From: Pelosinus fermentans JBW45
GTDB lineage: Bacteria; Bacillota; Negativicutes; DSM-13327
Reading direction: 5' to 3'
NCBI RefSeq assembly: GCF_000271665.2
Contig: NZ_CP010978.1
Location: 3,068,501-3,132,500 of the forward strand
Length of the DNA stretch: 64,000 bases
Shown: positions 17,695-27,146 of the stretch, in pieces
Position numbering within the stretch: the first letter of the stretch is position 1
Layout: each line of letters starts with the position of its first letter
Translations under genes and position numbers: made by a program
The notes under the pieces: model-generated
The model's database searches: none
Told to the model about the DNA's origin: nothing
The model's input: the letters and a program-made list of their open reading frames with translations, nothing else

Positions 17695-18951
17695 ATGAAT
17701 AACAAACAATTTGTACTACAAAATTTATTACTGTATCGCAACATTCTCTCCGACAGCATTATAAAAAAATTACAGTTTCTCTGGGAAAGGAATTGCCCTC
17801 ATTATACATACTATGAATTATATAGTGAAGTGTTAATCAAGGCAGAACAATTGCATTTAGAGGGAGATCTACTAAAAAATTACATTATTTATTTAGTTTC
17901 TAAAGATGAAAATCTTTTTAGTAAAACTGCTGAAAAGAGCAATGGAACAATAGATACAAATTCCAGTTTATATCAGGCAGCATTACATGATTGCAAAGTT
18001 TTAAAAAATTTTCTAATTCGAGATTTACCTACTATAACGGGAAAAGATAGCATCGATTTAATTCATAATTTTGTGCCAACCATGTACAGTGAAGCCACAA
18101 GCAATATATCACCCCTTTATAATCATTTTGCTACAGAATCCACCCCACTTGATGTTCTGGTTCAAGAACTAATGAATCATTATTCTTGCTATTCTTGCGG
18201 CATCATGTCCGACTATACCGCCTTGCGCTGGAACAGCAGTACAGGCCTTACAGGAATAAAGAATTATGATACCATCCAACTGCAAGATATAACAGGATAT
18301 GAGCACCAAAAAGAAACATTGCTACAAAATACTCTTGCCTTTCTTAATGATAAACCAGCAAATAATATTTTACTGATTGGTTCCCCAGGAACAGGAAAAT
18401 CATCTTCTGTTAAGGCACTCTTAAATGAACCTATTATCAAAAATCTTCGTCTTATAGAAGTATCTAAATTAGAACTAAAATCTTTAAATCAATTAATGGG
18501 GATTCTCAGGGAATATTCTCAGAAGTTCATTATTTTTCTTGATGATTTATCTTTTGAAGAATTCGAAATTGAATATAAATATTTAAAATCCATTATTGAT
18601 GGCGGCGTGGAAAGAACCCCCTCCAACGTTCTGATTTACGCCACTTCTAACAGAATGCATTTAATCAAAGAAACTTGGGATGATCGAAAAGGAAATTCAG
18701 ATGATGTACATCGCTTTGATACAGTAAATGAAAAGATGTCCTTGTCAGACCGTTTCGGCATCACTCTCACCTATTTGTCCCCAAATCAAGTAGAATATCT
18801 TATTATTGTAGAGCAACTGGCAATAAAAAATAAAATTAGCCTGCCATTAGAACAATTGCAGGCTGCAGCACTAAGATGGGAACGACAGCATAACGGACGT
18901 TCAGGACGAACAGGACAACAATTCATTAATCATCTTTTAAGCCAGAGATAA
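17695..18951 (+). CDS. DUF815-type AAA ATPase
   Basis: A 418-residue protein of the DUF815 family (annotated as ATP-binding or ATPase proteins; function not established). The N-terminal 200 residues are helical and unassigned. The C-terminal half is a P-loop domain opening with YDTIQLQDITGYEHQKETL, Walker A GSPGTGKSSS (about residue 230), and Walker B FIIFLDDLSFEE, then an ATSNRMHL sensor-like strand and a C-terminal arginine-rich lid. AAGGA lies nine bases before the ATG. It stands alone between two terminators. Confidence 0.8.
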   Translation: MNNKQFVLQNLLLYRNILSDSIIKKLQFLWERNCPHYTYYELYSEVLIKAEQLHLEGDLLKNYIIYLVSKDENLFSKTAEKSNGTIDTNSSLYQAALHDCKVLKNFLIRDLPTITGKDSIDLIHNFVPTMYSEATSNISPLYNHFATESTPLDVLVQELMNHYSCYSCGIMSDYTALRWNSSTGLTGIKNYDTIQLQDITGYEHQKETLLQNTLAFLNDKPANNILLIGSPGTGKSSSVKALLNEPIIKNLRLIEVSKLELKSLNQLMGILREYSQKFIIFLDDLSFEEFEIEYKYLKSIIDGGVERTPSNVLIYATSNRMHLIKETWDDRKGNSDDVHRFDTVNEKMSLSDRFGITLTYLSPNQVEYLIIVEQLAIKNKISLPLEQLQAAALRWERQHNGRSGRTGQQFINHLLSQR

Positions 18952-18990
18952 CGCAAAAGACCTTAGCTCTAAAGCTAAGGTCTTTTGCGT
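18951..18990. terminator. Bidirectional terminator between the DUF815 gene and ung
   Basis: A perfect 17-base stem (ACGCAAAAGACCTTAGC with its complement, 6-base loop) that serves the two convergent genes. Confidence 0.85.
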
Positions 18991-19025
18991 TGTATATATA
19001 TTTTTTTAAAAAAATCTGCAAACCA

Positions 19026-19700
19026 TTATAGATTATTAATCTGCCAATGGATGGGACTTTTTCCCCTTGATGCTAAAATTGTATTTGTTTTCGAAAAAGG
19101 CTTGCTTTTAAAGAAACCTCTGCATGCAGATAATGGACTAGGATGAACCGATTTAATAATATGGTGATTCTTATTCGTAATTAAGCTTGTCTTAGACTGA
19201 GCATTACTTCCCCATAAAATAAATACAATGGGTTCTTCTCTTTGGTTTAACAAGCTGATAATCTTATCTGTCACCTGTTCCCACCCCATATTCCTATGAG
19301 AATTCGCTTGTCCTGCTAAAACAGTAAGAACAGTATTAAGAAGCAACACACCCTGATCTGCCCACTGCTTAAGATAGCCATGATTCGGTATATAACAATC
19401 TACATCATCTTTTAACTCTTTATAAATATTCATTAAAGACGGCGGAGGCTGGATTCCCGGTTTCACCGAGAAGCTTAATCCATGAGCCTGATTCGGTCCA
19501 TGATATGGATCTTGCCCCAATATGACCACTTTTACATTCTGATAAGCTGTATAATGGAGAGCATTAAAAATATCATATTTATCTGGATAAACAGTCTTGG
19601 TTCGGTATTCTTGTATTAGAAATTGCCGCAGGTTTAAGTAATAGTCCTTTTTAAATTCGTCTTCAAGCAATTCTTGCCAATCATTTTTAAATATTATCAT
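19026..19700 (-). CDS. ung: Uracil-DNA glycosylase
   Basis: It removes uracil from DNA in base-excision repair. The 224-residue family 1 enzyme has the water-activating motif GQDPYHG (about residues 61-67) and the DNA-minor-groove loop HPSPLSA (about residues 186-192), plus [10 protein letters not shown]. Length matches the family. The start is ATG at 19700 with GGTGATG upstream. Confidence 0.95.
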   Translation of the reverse strand: MIIFKNDWQELLEDEFKKDYYLNLRQFLIQEYRTKTVYPDKYDIFNALHYTAYQNVKVVILGQDPYHGPNQAHGLSFSVKPGIQPPPSLMNIYKELKDDVDCYIPNHGYLKQWADQGVLLLNTVLTVLAGQANSHRNMGWEQVTDKIISLLNQREEPIVFILWGSNAQSKTSLITNKNHHIIKSVHPSPLSACRGFFKSKPFSKTNTILASRGKSPIHWQINNL

Positions 19701-20086
19701 ATTTCATCACCATTTTTTATTATAGCATACATAAAAAGTTAATTAAATAGCTTTAAAACACAATCTTCGCCCCTATCACCAGCACACAGCCAGCTGGTTC
19801 TTTACGAAGAAAAGCCTTTAGAAAAAATTCTAAAGACTTTTCAAGAGCGATTCGGCGAAATAACGAATGTGAACTATTCCTTCTGCACAGGCCGAATCTT
19901 TAATTTTGTTAAAACAATAACTTTCTTTTTTATGAATACAATATACTCCTTTAAAATATGATTTGGGAAAATGGCAACAGCTGACCTTATATCCTTCTAG
20001 GAAATTCATAATCACGCTCGGCAAAAGATGTATACATAAAATTAAAAAGCTTATAAGCAAAAGCCTATAAGCCATTAGTTAAGGTT
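19701..20086. other. Intergenic stretch between ung and the tRNA-Leu pair
   Basis: About 390 bases with no convincing gene. It holds two hairpins. The one at 20049-20072 (GCTTATAAGC / GCCTATAAGC followed by T on the minus strand) is a likely terminator for the tRNA-Leu genes. The other, at about 19811-19842 (AAAGCCTTTAGA / TCTAAAGACTTT), is a second possible stop. A cysteine-rich 81-codon minus-strand frame covers 19830-20075, but it begins inside the terminator stem. Confidence 0.5.
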
Positions 20087-20172
20087 TGGTGCGGTAGAAT
20101 GGATTTGAACCATCACGAGGTTGCCCCCGCCAGCCCCTCAAGCTGGTGCGTCTGCCGTTCCGCCACTACCGC
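20087..20172 (-). tRNA. trnL: tRNA-Leu (anticodon GAG)
   Basis: An 86-base class II tRNA with a long variable arm and encoded CCA. The acceptor GCGGTAG pairs with CTACCGC; the anticodon stem-loop CCAGC-TTGAGGG-GCTGG carries GAG. Confidence 0.93.
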
Positions 20173-20221
20173 GCATGAAATATGCAAGCATATTTGTTTA
20201 ACAAAATAAACATTGTAAAGT

Positions 20222-20307
20222 TGGTGCGGTCGAGAGGACTTGAACCTCCACGAAGTTTCCCTCACTAGAACCTGAATCTAGCGCGTCTGCCGTTCCGCCA
20301 CGACCGC
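20222..20307 (-). tRNA. trnL: tRNA-Leu (anticodon CAG)
   Basis: An 86-base class II tRNA with encoded CCA. The anticodon stem-loop CTAGA-TTCAGGT-TCTAG carries CAG. It is the first gene of a two-gene tRNA-Leu unit. Confidence 0.93.
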
Positions 20308-20360
20308 ATAGTAAACCACTTCAGCACAACTTTATAGAGTTTTGTTTGCCGACATATACT

Positions 20361-20388
20361 ATTATACCTTTTCATAACAAAATGTCAA
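20361..20388 (-). promoter_or_regulatory. Promoter of the tRNA-Leu pair
   Basis: Minus-strand TTGACA (20388-20383) and TATAAT (20366-20361), both perfect consensus, 16-base spacer. Confidence 0.8.
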
Positions 20389-20439
20389 CAAGATTTTCAA
20401 TTATCTTTGTAAATCTTGTAAATTGGTTTTCTCTTCCTG

Positions 20440-22071
20440 TTACTTTGCTGCAAAACCCCATTGCCAAGCATTCCACAAATTACCGGAGGGGGTTGGATTG
20501 GCCTGATAATTCATAACCGTCTTTTTTACCACATCGATATTATTTCTAAAATAAAGGGGTATGATTGGGCATTCTTGTAAAATCAAATCCTGAATACGAA
20601 AGGATATTTGTTTACGTTTTTCAATATCGACAGTACGGATACCTTGATCTGTCAAAGCATCAATTTCTGCATTTCTCCAACCAGAGTAATTCTGACCATC
20701 GTATTGATTGTTTCTATTTGGTATTTTTTTAGAGTTCCACAAATTAAAATTATTCGGATCAACCCCAGCAACCCAGGCATACATAACTGTTTCAAACCGA
20801 CGATTCTTTAAAAGATCATCAAAGAAAATTTTTCCCTCTACCATCTTAACTTCTACTTGGATGCCAACTTCTTTTAATTGATAGGATATAGCTTGCGCTA
20901 CAAGTTCTCGTGTTTTATGTCCCGTTGGCACACTGAGAGAGAATGATAACTTACGTCCATCTTTTGCAAAAATTCCATCCATTCCTTGCTGCCAGCCAGC
21001 TTGATATAAAAGTTCGCGAGCTGCTGCGACATCATGTGTAACTGGCGTTATTGCAGGGTTATATCCCCAAGATAAAGGGGATTGATCGCTTACAGCTGTA
21101 CTTGCTGAATTTTTCAATACATTGGCAATAAGAGCTTGCTTGTCGATACCTAAAGCAATCGCTTGCCGTACCTTCACATCCTGAAACAAGGTATTGTCTA
21201 AATTAAAGTCAACATGCTCCCAAATCATGTTAGGAGTACTGACCACCTGAATACCTTCGATACCTTTTATTTGATCGATTTGAGATGAAGATACATTGGT
21301 CACAATATCCAATGCGCCAACTTTTAGTTGACTGAGCATAACATTCGTATCAGGTATGATTTTATAAAGGATGGAATCAAGGTTAGGCTTACCGCGATAA
21401 TACGCTGTATTGGCTTCTAATAAAAGAGCTTCGGACATATGCCATTCCTTAAGTCTAAAAGGGCCTGTACCAATAGGAGCTCGATTGAAAGAAGACTTAT
21501 TAATGTCTTCTTTTTCTAATATATGCTTTGGCAAAATACTCTTAAACAAGGTTAAATAAGATGGATAATATTCTCTATAGTGTATAATCACCGTATAGCT
21601 GTCAGGAGTATCAATAGCCAGAATTTTATCATATCCTTCTCTGGATATTACATTAACTCCTGAATTCATAATCATCTGCCAAGTAAATTTAACATCTTCT
21701 GCAGTAAAGGCTTTACCATCATGCCAAGTTACACCATGACGAAGTTTATATTTTATCGTTAAGCCATCAGGGCTTACTCCGCCATTTTGCAAAGTGGGAA
21801 CTTCAAGAGCAAGATCCGGCAGCCATTCTCCCCTTGCATCATTTACTATCAAGCTGCTAAAAATCAAACTACTGACCTCTGCAGTTGCTAAAAGATCGGA
21901 TAATAATGGGTTTAATGTGTTTGGTTCTTGCAAACTACCATAAACTAATTGCCCACCTGGTTTGATCTCATTCTTTGGAGAATCTGGCAGGGTTTTAGAA
22001 CTGCAACCACTTGCCAGCATAACAAGAATTAGCATACACAGCATTATACTACATCTGCGACTAAGCATCAT
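20440..22071 (-). CDS. Peptide/nickel-type ABC transporter substrate-binding lipoprotein
   Basis: A 543-residue extracytoplasmic binding protein of family 5 (OppA/DppA/AppA). The N-terminus is a lipoprotein signal with lipobox LASGC (Cys at about residue 23), and the mature protein has the family pattern GGQLVYGSLQEPNTLNPLL, VTWHDGKAFTAEDVKFTW and GTGPFRLKEW. The start chosen is ATG at 22071, with GAGGAG seven bases upstream; a 31-codon extension upstream has no ribosome site and would spoil the signal peptide. No permease or ATPase gene is adjacent, so it is an orphan binding protein. It follows the lytic transglycosylase gene by 82 bases, an association compatible with cell-wall peptide uptake, which is inference. 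Confidence 0.88.
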   Translation of the reverse strand: MMLSRRCSIMLCMLILVMLASGCSSKTLPDSPKNEIKPGGQLVYGSLQEPNTLNPLLSDLLATAEVSSLIFSSLIVNDARGEWLPDLALEVPTLQNGGVSPDGLTIKYKLRHGVTWHDGKAFTAEDVKFTWQMIMNSGVNVISREGYDKILAIDTPDSYTVIIHYREYYPSYLTLFKSILPKHILEKEDINKSSFNRAPIGTGPFRLKEWHMSEALLLEANTAYYRGKPNLDSILYKIIPDTNVMLSQLKVGALDIVTNVSSSQIDQIKGIEGIQVVSTPNMIWEHVDFNLDNTLFQDVKVRQAIALGIDKQALIANVLKNSASTAVSDQSPLSWGYNPAITPVTHDVAAARELLYQAGWQQGMDGIFAKDGRKLSFSLSVPTGHKTRELVAQAISYQLKEVGIQVEVKMVEGKIFFDDLLKNRRFETVMYAWVAGVDPNNFNLWNSKKIPNRNNQYDGQNYSGWRNAEIDALTDQGIRTVDIEKRKQISFRIQDLILQECPIIPLYFRNNIDVVKKTVMNYQANPTPSGNLWNAWQWGFAAK

Positions 22072-22153
22072 TACAATTCTCCTCAGAAGAGCCAGATTAA
22101 TCATCTCGTATCTTACTGACACTATTCTTCCATATCGCAAAGCTACCGCTCTC

Positions 22154-22705
22154 CTATCTACCATATAACTCCTGATAGCGCTTTTTACTATATAAAACTC
22201 GATCTACATATTTTTTAGTTTCTCCAAAGGGGATTTTTTTAGAGTCATGAAATGACATATCCCATGCATATTGCCCCATCCACTGCTTTACATTGCCCCT
22301 GCCACCATTATAAGCAGCTAACATTAATACTTCATTACCTTTAAATTCTTTTTTTAAAGATGCTAAATACCAAGTTCCCATACTAATATTTATTTCAGGA
22401 TTTTCTAGCTGCGCAGTAGTAAAGTCATTCCTTTCCATCTGTTCGGCTACCCATTTTGCCGTTTCAGGCATCATCTGCATCAATCCTAAAGCTCCCTTAG
22501 GAGACACGGCTTTTGTATCGAATTTACTTTCTGCTCGTATCACACCAGCAACTAGAAAGGGATCCAACTCTCTCTCCAGAGCATACTGATACACAATATC
22601 CTGGTAAGGGAAAGGGTAAATATATTTTTTTTGAAACCAGTCAGTATTATATACTCCATATCCAATAATGGCCAATATTACTATATTCCTCACCAGGATT
22701 TTCAT
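22154..22705 (-). CDS. Membrane-anchored lytic transglycosylase (SLT domain)
   Basis: It cleaves peptidoglycan between MurNAc and GlcNAc. The 183-residue protein has one N-terminal membrane segment (ILVRNIVILAIIGYGVY) and a goose-lysozyme-like SLT domain with catalytic Glu in IRAESKFD, then GLMQMMPETA and AAYNGG. It is a short one-domain version. The ATG at 22705 was chosen; an in-frame GTG nine codons upstream is too close to its possible ribosome site. It follows coaE by about 100 bases in a repair/housekeeping run. Confidence 0.88.
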   Translation of the reverse strand: MKILVRNIVILAIIGYGVYNTDWFQKKYIYPFPYQDIVYQYALERELDPFLVAGVIRAESKFDTKAVSPKGALGLMQMMPETAKWVAEQMERNDFTTAQLENPEINISMGTWYLASLKKEFKGNEVLMLAAYNGGRGNVKQWMGQYAWDMSFHDSKKIPFGETKKYVDRVLYSKKRYQELYGR

Positions 22706-22806
22706 CCAGGTTAAAATCCCCAAAAAAATCACTCCGTTACTATGTTAGTAGGTATCATCCTACAAAATTCTACTCAAAACACGCAGAAAGTAGAACAACT
22801 AATCAT

Positions 22807-23421
22807 TCACGCCATAACATTATTCATTTTCTCACGTACATTCAGCCATGCTGTTATGACCTGCTGTTTAGTGTTCTCAACATCTAACGTATTGTCAATT
22901 ACCAAATGTGACCGCTTAGCTTTTTCAGTTATATTGAGTTGAGCATTAAGTCGATCCATGGCCTCTTTGTTGGTTAACTGATTGCGAGAGATTAACCGCG
23001 AAAGCTGTACTGATGGATCAACGTAAACCACCCAAATTTCATCAACCTTACTTTGCCAACCTGCTTCAAATAATAATGGTATATCGATAACAACAGTCCT
23101 ATGCCCCAGCTGTTCCGCCTTCTTAATGCAATTATCAACTTGTGCTTCAATATAGGGATGAATCATTTTCTCCAAGCAGGAGCGTTCCTTCGGATTTTGA
23201 AATATGATATTTCCTAACATTTTTCGATTCACATTTCCATCCGGCAGCATAATTTCATCACCAAAGTGAGCCATAATCGCAAGCAAGGCAGGCTGCTTAG
23301 GCATAACCACTTCGCGAGCTATTTTATCTGTATCAATAATGTAAGCTCCCAGTTTCGCCAACATGGAACTTACCGTACTTTTACCACTTGCAATCCCACC
23401 AGTTAGACCAATCACATACAT
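22807..23421 (-). CDS. coaE: Dephospho-CoA kinase
   Basis: It phosphorylates dephospho-CoA at the ribose 3' position, the last step of coenzyme A synthesis. The 204-residue P-loop kinase has GLTGGIASGKSTV at the N-terminus, DTDKIAREV, and VVIDIPLLFEAGW. The ATG at 23421 is preceded by GGAGG at eight bases; a TTG further upstream lies within that site. The polA-mutM-coaE order is common in Firmicutes and supports the assignment. Confidence 0.95.
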   Translation of the reverse strand: MYVIGLTGGIASGKSTVSSMLAKLGAYIIDTDKIAREVVMPKQPALLAIMAHFGDEIMLPDGNVNRKMLGNIIFQNPKERSCLEKMIHPYIEAQVDNCIKKAEQLGHRTVVIDIPLLFEAGWQSKVDEIWVVYVDPSVQLSRLISRNQLTNKEAMDRLNAQLNITEKAKRSHLVIDNTLDVENTKQQVITAWLNVREKMNNVMA

Positions 23422-23448
23422 GAAGCGTTCCTCCCACAATTACGGTGC

Positions 23449-24273
23449 TTATTTTTGACACTTTGGACAAAAATGAGTTCCACGGCCCGCTACCTCTTTA
23501 CGATGGATCGGTGTGCCGCAAGAAAGGCACGGCTCATCTTTACGTCCATATACGTTAAGGTGATATTGATGACTGCCACTTTTCCCATCACCATCACGGT
23601 AATCACGGAAGGTCGTTCCTCCATGCTCTATACCATCTGCAATTACTTTATTAATCGCATGATACAATTTTTCATTTTCATTTTCACTTAAACTGCTAGC
23701 GATGCGTTCTGGATGGATACCAGCAATAGCCATGCATTCGTCCACATAGATATTACCCAATCCGCCTATATATTTTTGATTCAATAGGATCGCTTTAATT
23801 TTTCCATGGTGTTTTTTCAGCATTTCCGTTAAGTAAACTAGCGAAAATTCAGGGGTTAGGGGTTCTGGCCCCATAGTAAAAAGACCAGCAATTCTCCACA
23901 ATTCATCAAAGGGCATTAAGTATAAGGTTCCCAATGTACGAGTATCCGCATATACCAATAAATCACCATTATCTAATTTAAATATAATGCGAGTAAACTT
24001 GTCTTTTTCTCCATCCCTTGTGATATATTGCAACCGCCCTGTCATGCGAAGATGTATAACTAAGACTTGCTTATCGTCTAAATGGAATAATAAATATTTA
24101 CCTCTTCTCGCTACAGTCTCAATTTTTCTGTTTGTTAATACAGCTTGAAACTCTGCAGATGAAGGCCATTTCACCAATCGCGCCAATAAAAACTCAACTT
24201 CTACAATTGTACGCCCTGAAATTTTATCGATGAGGCTGCGTCGAATAATTTCCACCTCTGGCATTTCTGGCAT
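23449..24273 (-). CDS. mutM: Formamidopyrimidine-DNA glycosylase
   Basis: It excises 8-oxoguanine and formamidopyrimidines and nicks the abasic site. The 274-residue protein starts MPEMPEVE, giving the catalytic N-terminal proline and adjacent Glu, carries the helix-two-turn-helix (LNQKYIGGLGNIYVDE), and ends in a zinc finger with two CxxC pairs (CLSCG and CPKC). Length is normal. It lies 29 bases downstream of polA and 27 bases upstream of coaE. Confidence 0.96.
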   Translation of the reverse strand: MPEMPEVEIIRRSLIDKISGRTIVEVEFLLARLVKWPSSAEFQAVLTNRKIETVARRGKYLLFHLDDKQVLVIHLRMTGRLQYITRDGEKDKFTRIIFKLDNGDLLVYADTRTLGTLYLMPFDELWRIAGLFTMGPEPLTPEFSLVYLTEMLKKHHGKIKAILLNQKYIGGLGNIYVDECMAIAGIHPERIASSLSENENEKLYHAINKVIADGIEHGGTTFRDYRDGDGKSGSHQYHLNVYGRKDEPCLSCGTPIHRKEVAGRGTHFCPKCQK

Positions 24274-24302
24274 GTTTGACCTCCTAGTTCATGTCATCGA
24301 TG

Positions 24303-26927
24303 TTATTTCGCATCTGCCCAATTTTTTCCGATTTTTACATCCACCACTAATGGAACTTTTAACATAACACTTTGTTCCATTGCTTCTTTAACTATTTTAG
24401 AGACTTGCTCTACTTCACCAATAGGCACTTCTAATACCAATTCATCATGTACTTGCAATAGAATGCGACTTTGTAATTTTTCTTTTTGCAATGCACGATA
24501 TACATCAACCATCGCTTTTTTTATAATATCAGCAGCCGTCCCCTGAATGGGAGTATTCATGGCCGTACGCTCTGCAAAGGAGCGCTGATTAAAATTCTTG
24601 CTATTAATATCAGGCAAATAGCGACGACGTCCCAGCAAAGTAGTAACATACCCCTGTTGATGAGCCGCACCAACGGCTTTGTCCATAAAGGCTTTCACAC
24701 CATTATATTTAGTAAAATAATTTTCAATATATTGGCTCGCCTCTTTACGACTGACACCTATATCACGTGATAAACCATAATCACTGATACCATAGACAAT
24801 ACCAAAATTTACAGCCTTTGCTCTTGAACGCAATTCTGAAGTAACTTCTTCCATCGGAACTTCAAACACTTCTGCTGCAGTACGAGTATGCACATCTTGT
24901 TCTTTGGCAAAGGATTCAATGAGATTAGCATCACCTGACATATCAGCTAAAACTCTCAGCTCAATTTGAGAATAATCAGCAGACATCAGATAATCATACC
25001 CTGCACCAGGTATAAACAACTCTCGAATTTTCTTACCAATTTCAGTACGTATCGGGATATTCTGCAAATTGGGTTCCGAACTGCTAAGTCTACCTGTAGC
25101 CGTCACCATTTGATTGAAGGTAGTATGTATACGACCTGTTGCAGGAGAAATCAGATCAACCATTCCATCCAAATAGGTCGATTTAAGTTTGGCTAACATT
25201 CGATATTCTAAAATCGTATCCACAATAGCATGTTGGCCTGCTAATTTTTCCAATACCTCTGCGTCAGTAGAGTATCCAGTTTTTGTTTTTTTCATAACAG
25301 GCAGATTTAGTTTTTCAAACAGAATGACTCCTAACTGCTTTGGCGAGTTCACATTGAATGTTTCACCCGCACATTGATAAATCTTAGTTAATAATAACTC
25401 AATCTTTGCCCCAATTTCCACTGACATAATTTGCAAATATTCACGATCTACTTTAATTCCGTGATTCTCTACTATTGATAACACTTCAACTAAAGGAAGT
25501 TCTATTTCGTTAAACAAATGAATCAGCTCATTGTCGATTAGGCCTTGTTTTAATATAGGGTATATATCATGTATGACTTCAATAGCCCATACAGCAAAAA
25601 CAGGTTCATAATACATTTTCTGCCATTGAATCGTACTGAATTTTCCAAGATATTTTTCTTTCAGTATCGCAAGAGAATAGTCATTTGCAGTGGGTTCCAA
25701 AAGATATGCCGCTAATATCGTGTCAAATACAAGCCCTCCTAAGAAAGTGCCCATACTAGCGCATGCGTGATACATTTTCTTAGCATCATGAGTAACTTTC
25801 ATGATCGTTGTATCTGGAAACAAAGTCAAAAATTCCTGCCACCCTGCCGTTTCACTGGAAATATATTTAATTTTCCCTTCCAGGATAATTGATATACCAC
25901 CTACATGAACAGTAGGTAAAGCCCCTGTAATGATTGGATAAAATTCTAAGATTCCAGCTTTTCTTATCTGTGTAATTAAATCCGCCACCTCAGCAGCATC
26001 GGTTATTTCATCAATCTGAGGCAGCGCTTCTGCCTCTATTTCTTGCTCTTGCTCATGTCCAGGGAATATACTGTGTACTCGCGCTAGAAGACTTTTAAAT
26101 TCAAATTTAGCAAAAAGTTCTTTCATTTTTTCAAGATTAGGATGGATTCTAAAATCATACTTTTCAAAGTCGATGGACATATCACATTTAATGGTCGCTA
26201 ATTGTTTTGACAACAAGGCGATTTCTTTATTATTACGTAAGTTTTCCTGGAGCTTTTTCCCTGAAATATTTTCAATATTCTCCAAGACATTTTCGATAGA
26301 ACCATATTCGACAATTAGCTTTATAGCCGTTTTTTCTCCGACCCCTGGAACGCCAGGAATGTTATCCGAAGCATCTCCCATTAAGCCTTTGAGATCAATT
26401 TGTTGCTGTGGAGTCACGTTATATTTAGCAAAAAAAGCATCTTTATCAAAAATGTCCATGTCGGATATACCTTTTTTCGTTAGCATTACTTTGGTATGAG
26501 GATTAATCAATTGCAAGGCGTCACGATCGCCGGTAACAATGATCACATCGTGCCCTGCTTGTCCTGCTTTAGCCGCTAAAGTACCAATAATATCGTCGCC
26601 CTCATACCCTGCTTCTTCTAGCTCTCTAATTCCTAGTGCTGCCAGCACCTCTTTCGTCAATGGAAATTGTTCCGATAACTCTCTAGGCGTAGGCTTACGC
26701 TGTGCCTTATATTCAGCATATACGTCATTACGAAAAGTAATCTTCCCTTTATCAAAAGCTACAACCATATAATCTGGTTTTAACTCACCGAGTAATTTTA
26801 CCAACATAGTTGTAAAGCCATACACTGCATTTGTATATTGTCCGTTACCTGTAGTTAATGGGGGCAAAGCGTAAAACGCCCTATGTACCAAGCTACTTCC
26901 ATCGATGATTATAAACTTTTCAGGCAT
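24303..26927 (-). CDS. polA: DNA polymerase I
   Basis: It fills gaps and removes RNA primers in replication and repair. The 874-residue protein has an N-terminal 5' nuclease domain (FIIIDGSSLVHRAFYAL; GLMGDASDNIPGVPGVGEKTA), a middle exonuclease-like domain, and a family A polymerase domain with motif A DYSQIELRVLA, motif B RAKAVNFGIVYG and motif C QVHDELVLE. The middle domain lacks the DxE metal-binding pair expected near its start, so 3'-5' proofreading is probably absent, as in Bacillus Pol I. The ATG at 26927 has AAGGTGG seven bases upstream. Confidence 0.96.
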   Translation of the reverse strand: MPEKFIIIDGSSLVHRAFYALPPLTTGNGQYTNAVYGFTTMLVKLLGELKPDYMVVAFDKGKITFRNDVYAEYKAQRKPTPRELSEQFPLTKEVLAALGIRELEEAGYEGDDIIGTLAAKAGQAGHDVIIVTGDRDALQLINPHTKVMLTKKGISDMDIFDKDAFFAKYNVTPQQQIDLKGLMGDASDNIPGVPGVGEKTAIKLIVEYGSIENVLENIENISGKKLQENLRNNKEIALLSKQLATIKCDMSIDFEKYDFRIHPNLEKMKELFAKFEFKSLLARVHSIFPGHEQEQEIEAEALPQIDEITDAAEVADLITQIRKAGILEFYPIITGALPTVHVGGISIILEGKIKYISSETAGWQEFLTLFPDTTIMKVTHDAKKMYHACASMGTFLGGLVFDTILAAYLLEPTANDYSLAILKEKYLGKFSTIQWQKMYYEPVFAVWAIEVIHDIYPILKQGLIDNELIHLFNEIELPLVEVLSIVENHGIKVDREYLQIMSVEIGAKIELLLTKIYQCAGETFNVNSPKQLGVILFEKLNLPVMKKTKTGYSTDAEVLEKLAGQHAIVDTILEYRMLAKLKSTYLDGMVDLISPATGRIHTTFNQMVTATGRLSSSEPNLQNIPIRTEIGKKIRELFIPGAGYDYLMSADYSQIELRVLADMSGDANLIESFAKEQDVHTRTAAEVFEVPMEEVTSELRSRAKAVNFGIVYGISDYGLSRDIGVSRKEASQYIENYFTKYNGVKAFMDKAVGAAHQQGYVTTLLGRRRYLPDINSKNFNQRSFAERTAMNTPIQGTAADIIKKAMVDVYRALQKEKLQSRILLQVHDELVLEVPIGEVEQVSKIVKEAMEQSVMLKVPLVVDVKIGKNWADAK

Positions 26928-27016
26928 ATGCTTACCACCTTAATTAATAAATTTCAACTTTATATACTTAGCTAAGCAGTTGCAAAATCCCTTTTTATTT
27001 CCTATTTTTTTTATTT

Positions 27017-27065
27017 AAAAAAGGATGCTGGAATAGAAGGAAATCTATCCCGGCATCCTTTTTCT
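27017..27065 (-). terminator. Terminator after the L,D-transpeptidase gene
   Basis: AAAAAAGGATGC and GCATCCTTTTT flank a partly paired inner stem (27017-27063). It separates the transpeptidase gene from polA and could work in either direction. Confidence 0.75.
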
Positions 27066-27146
27066 ATTTTATGCTAAATAAGCTGCTTTTATCAGTACTC
27101 TAATAAATAGCATTTTTTTATCTAATAACGCTACGCAATGCTGCCT

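Noticed and set aside
19830-20075. A cysteine-rich 81-codon minus-strand frame downstream of the tRNA-Leu genes
   Set aside because: Its first codons lie inside the tRNA terminator hairpin and no ribosome site precedes the start. The cysteine pattern is curious, but the frame is probably chance.
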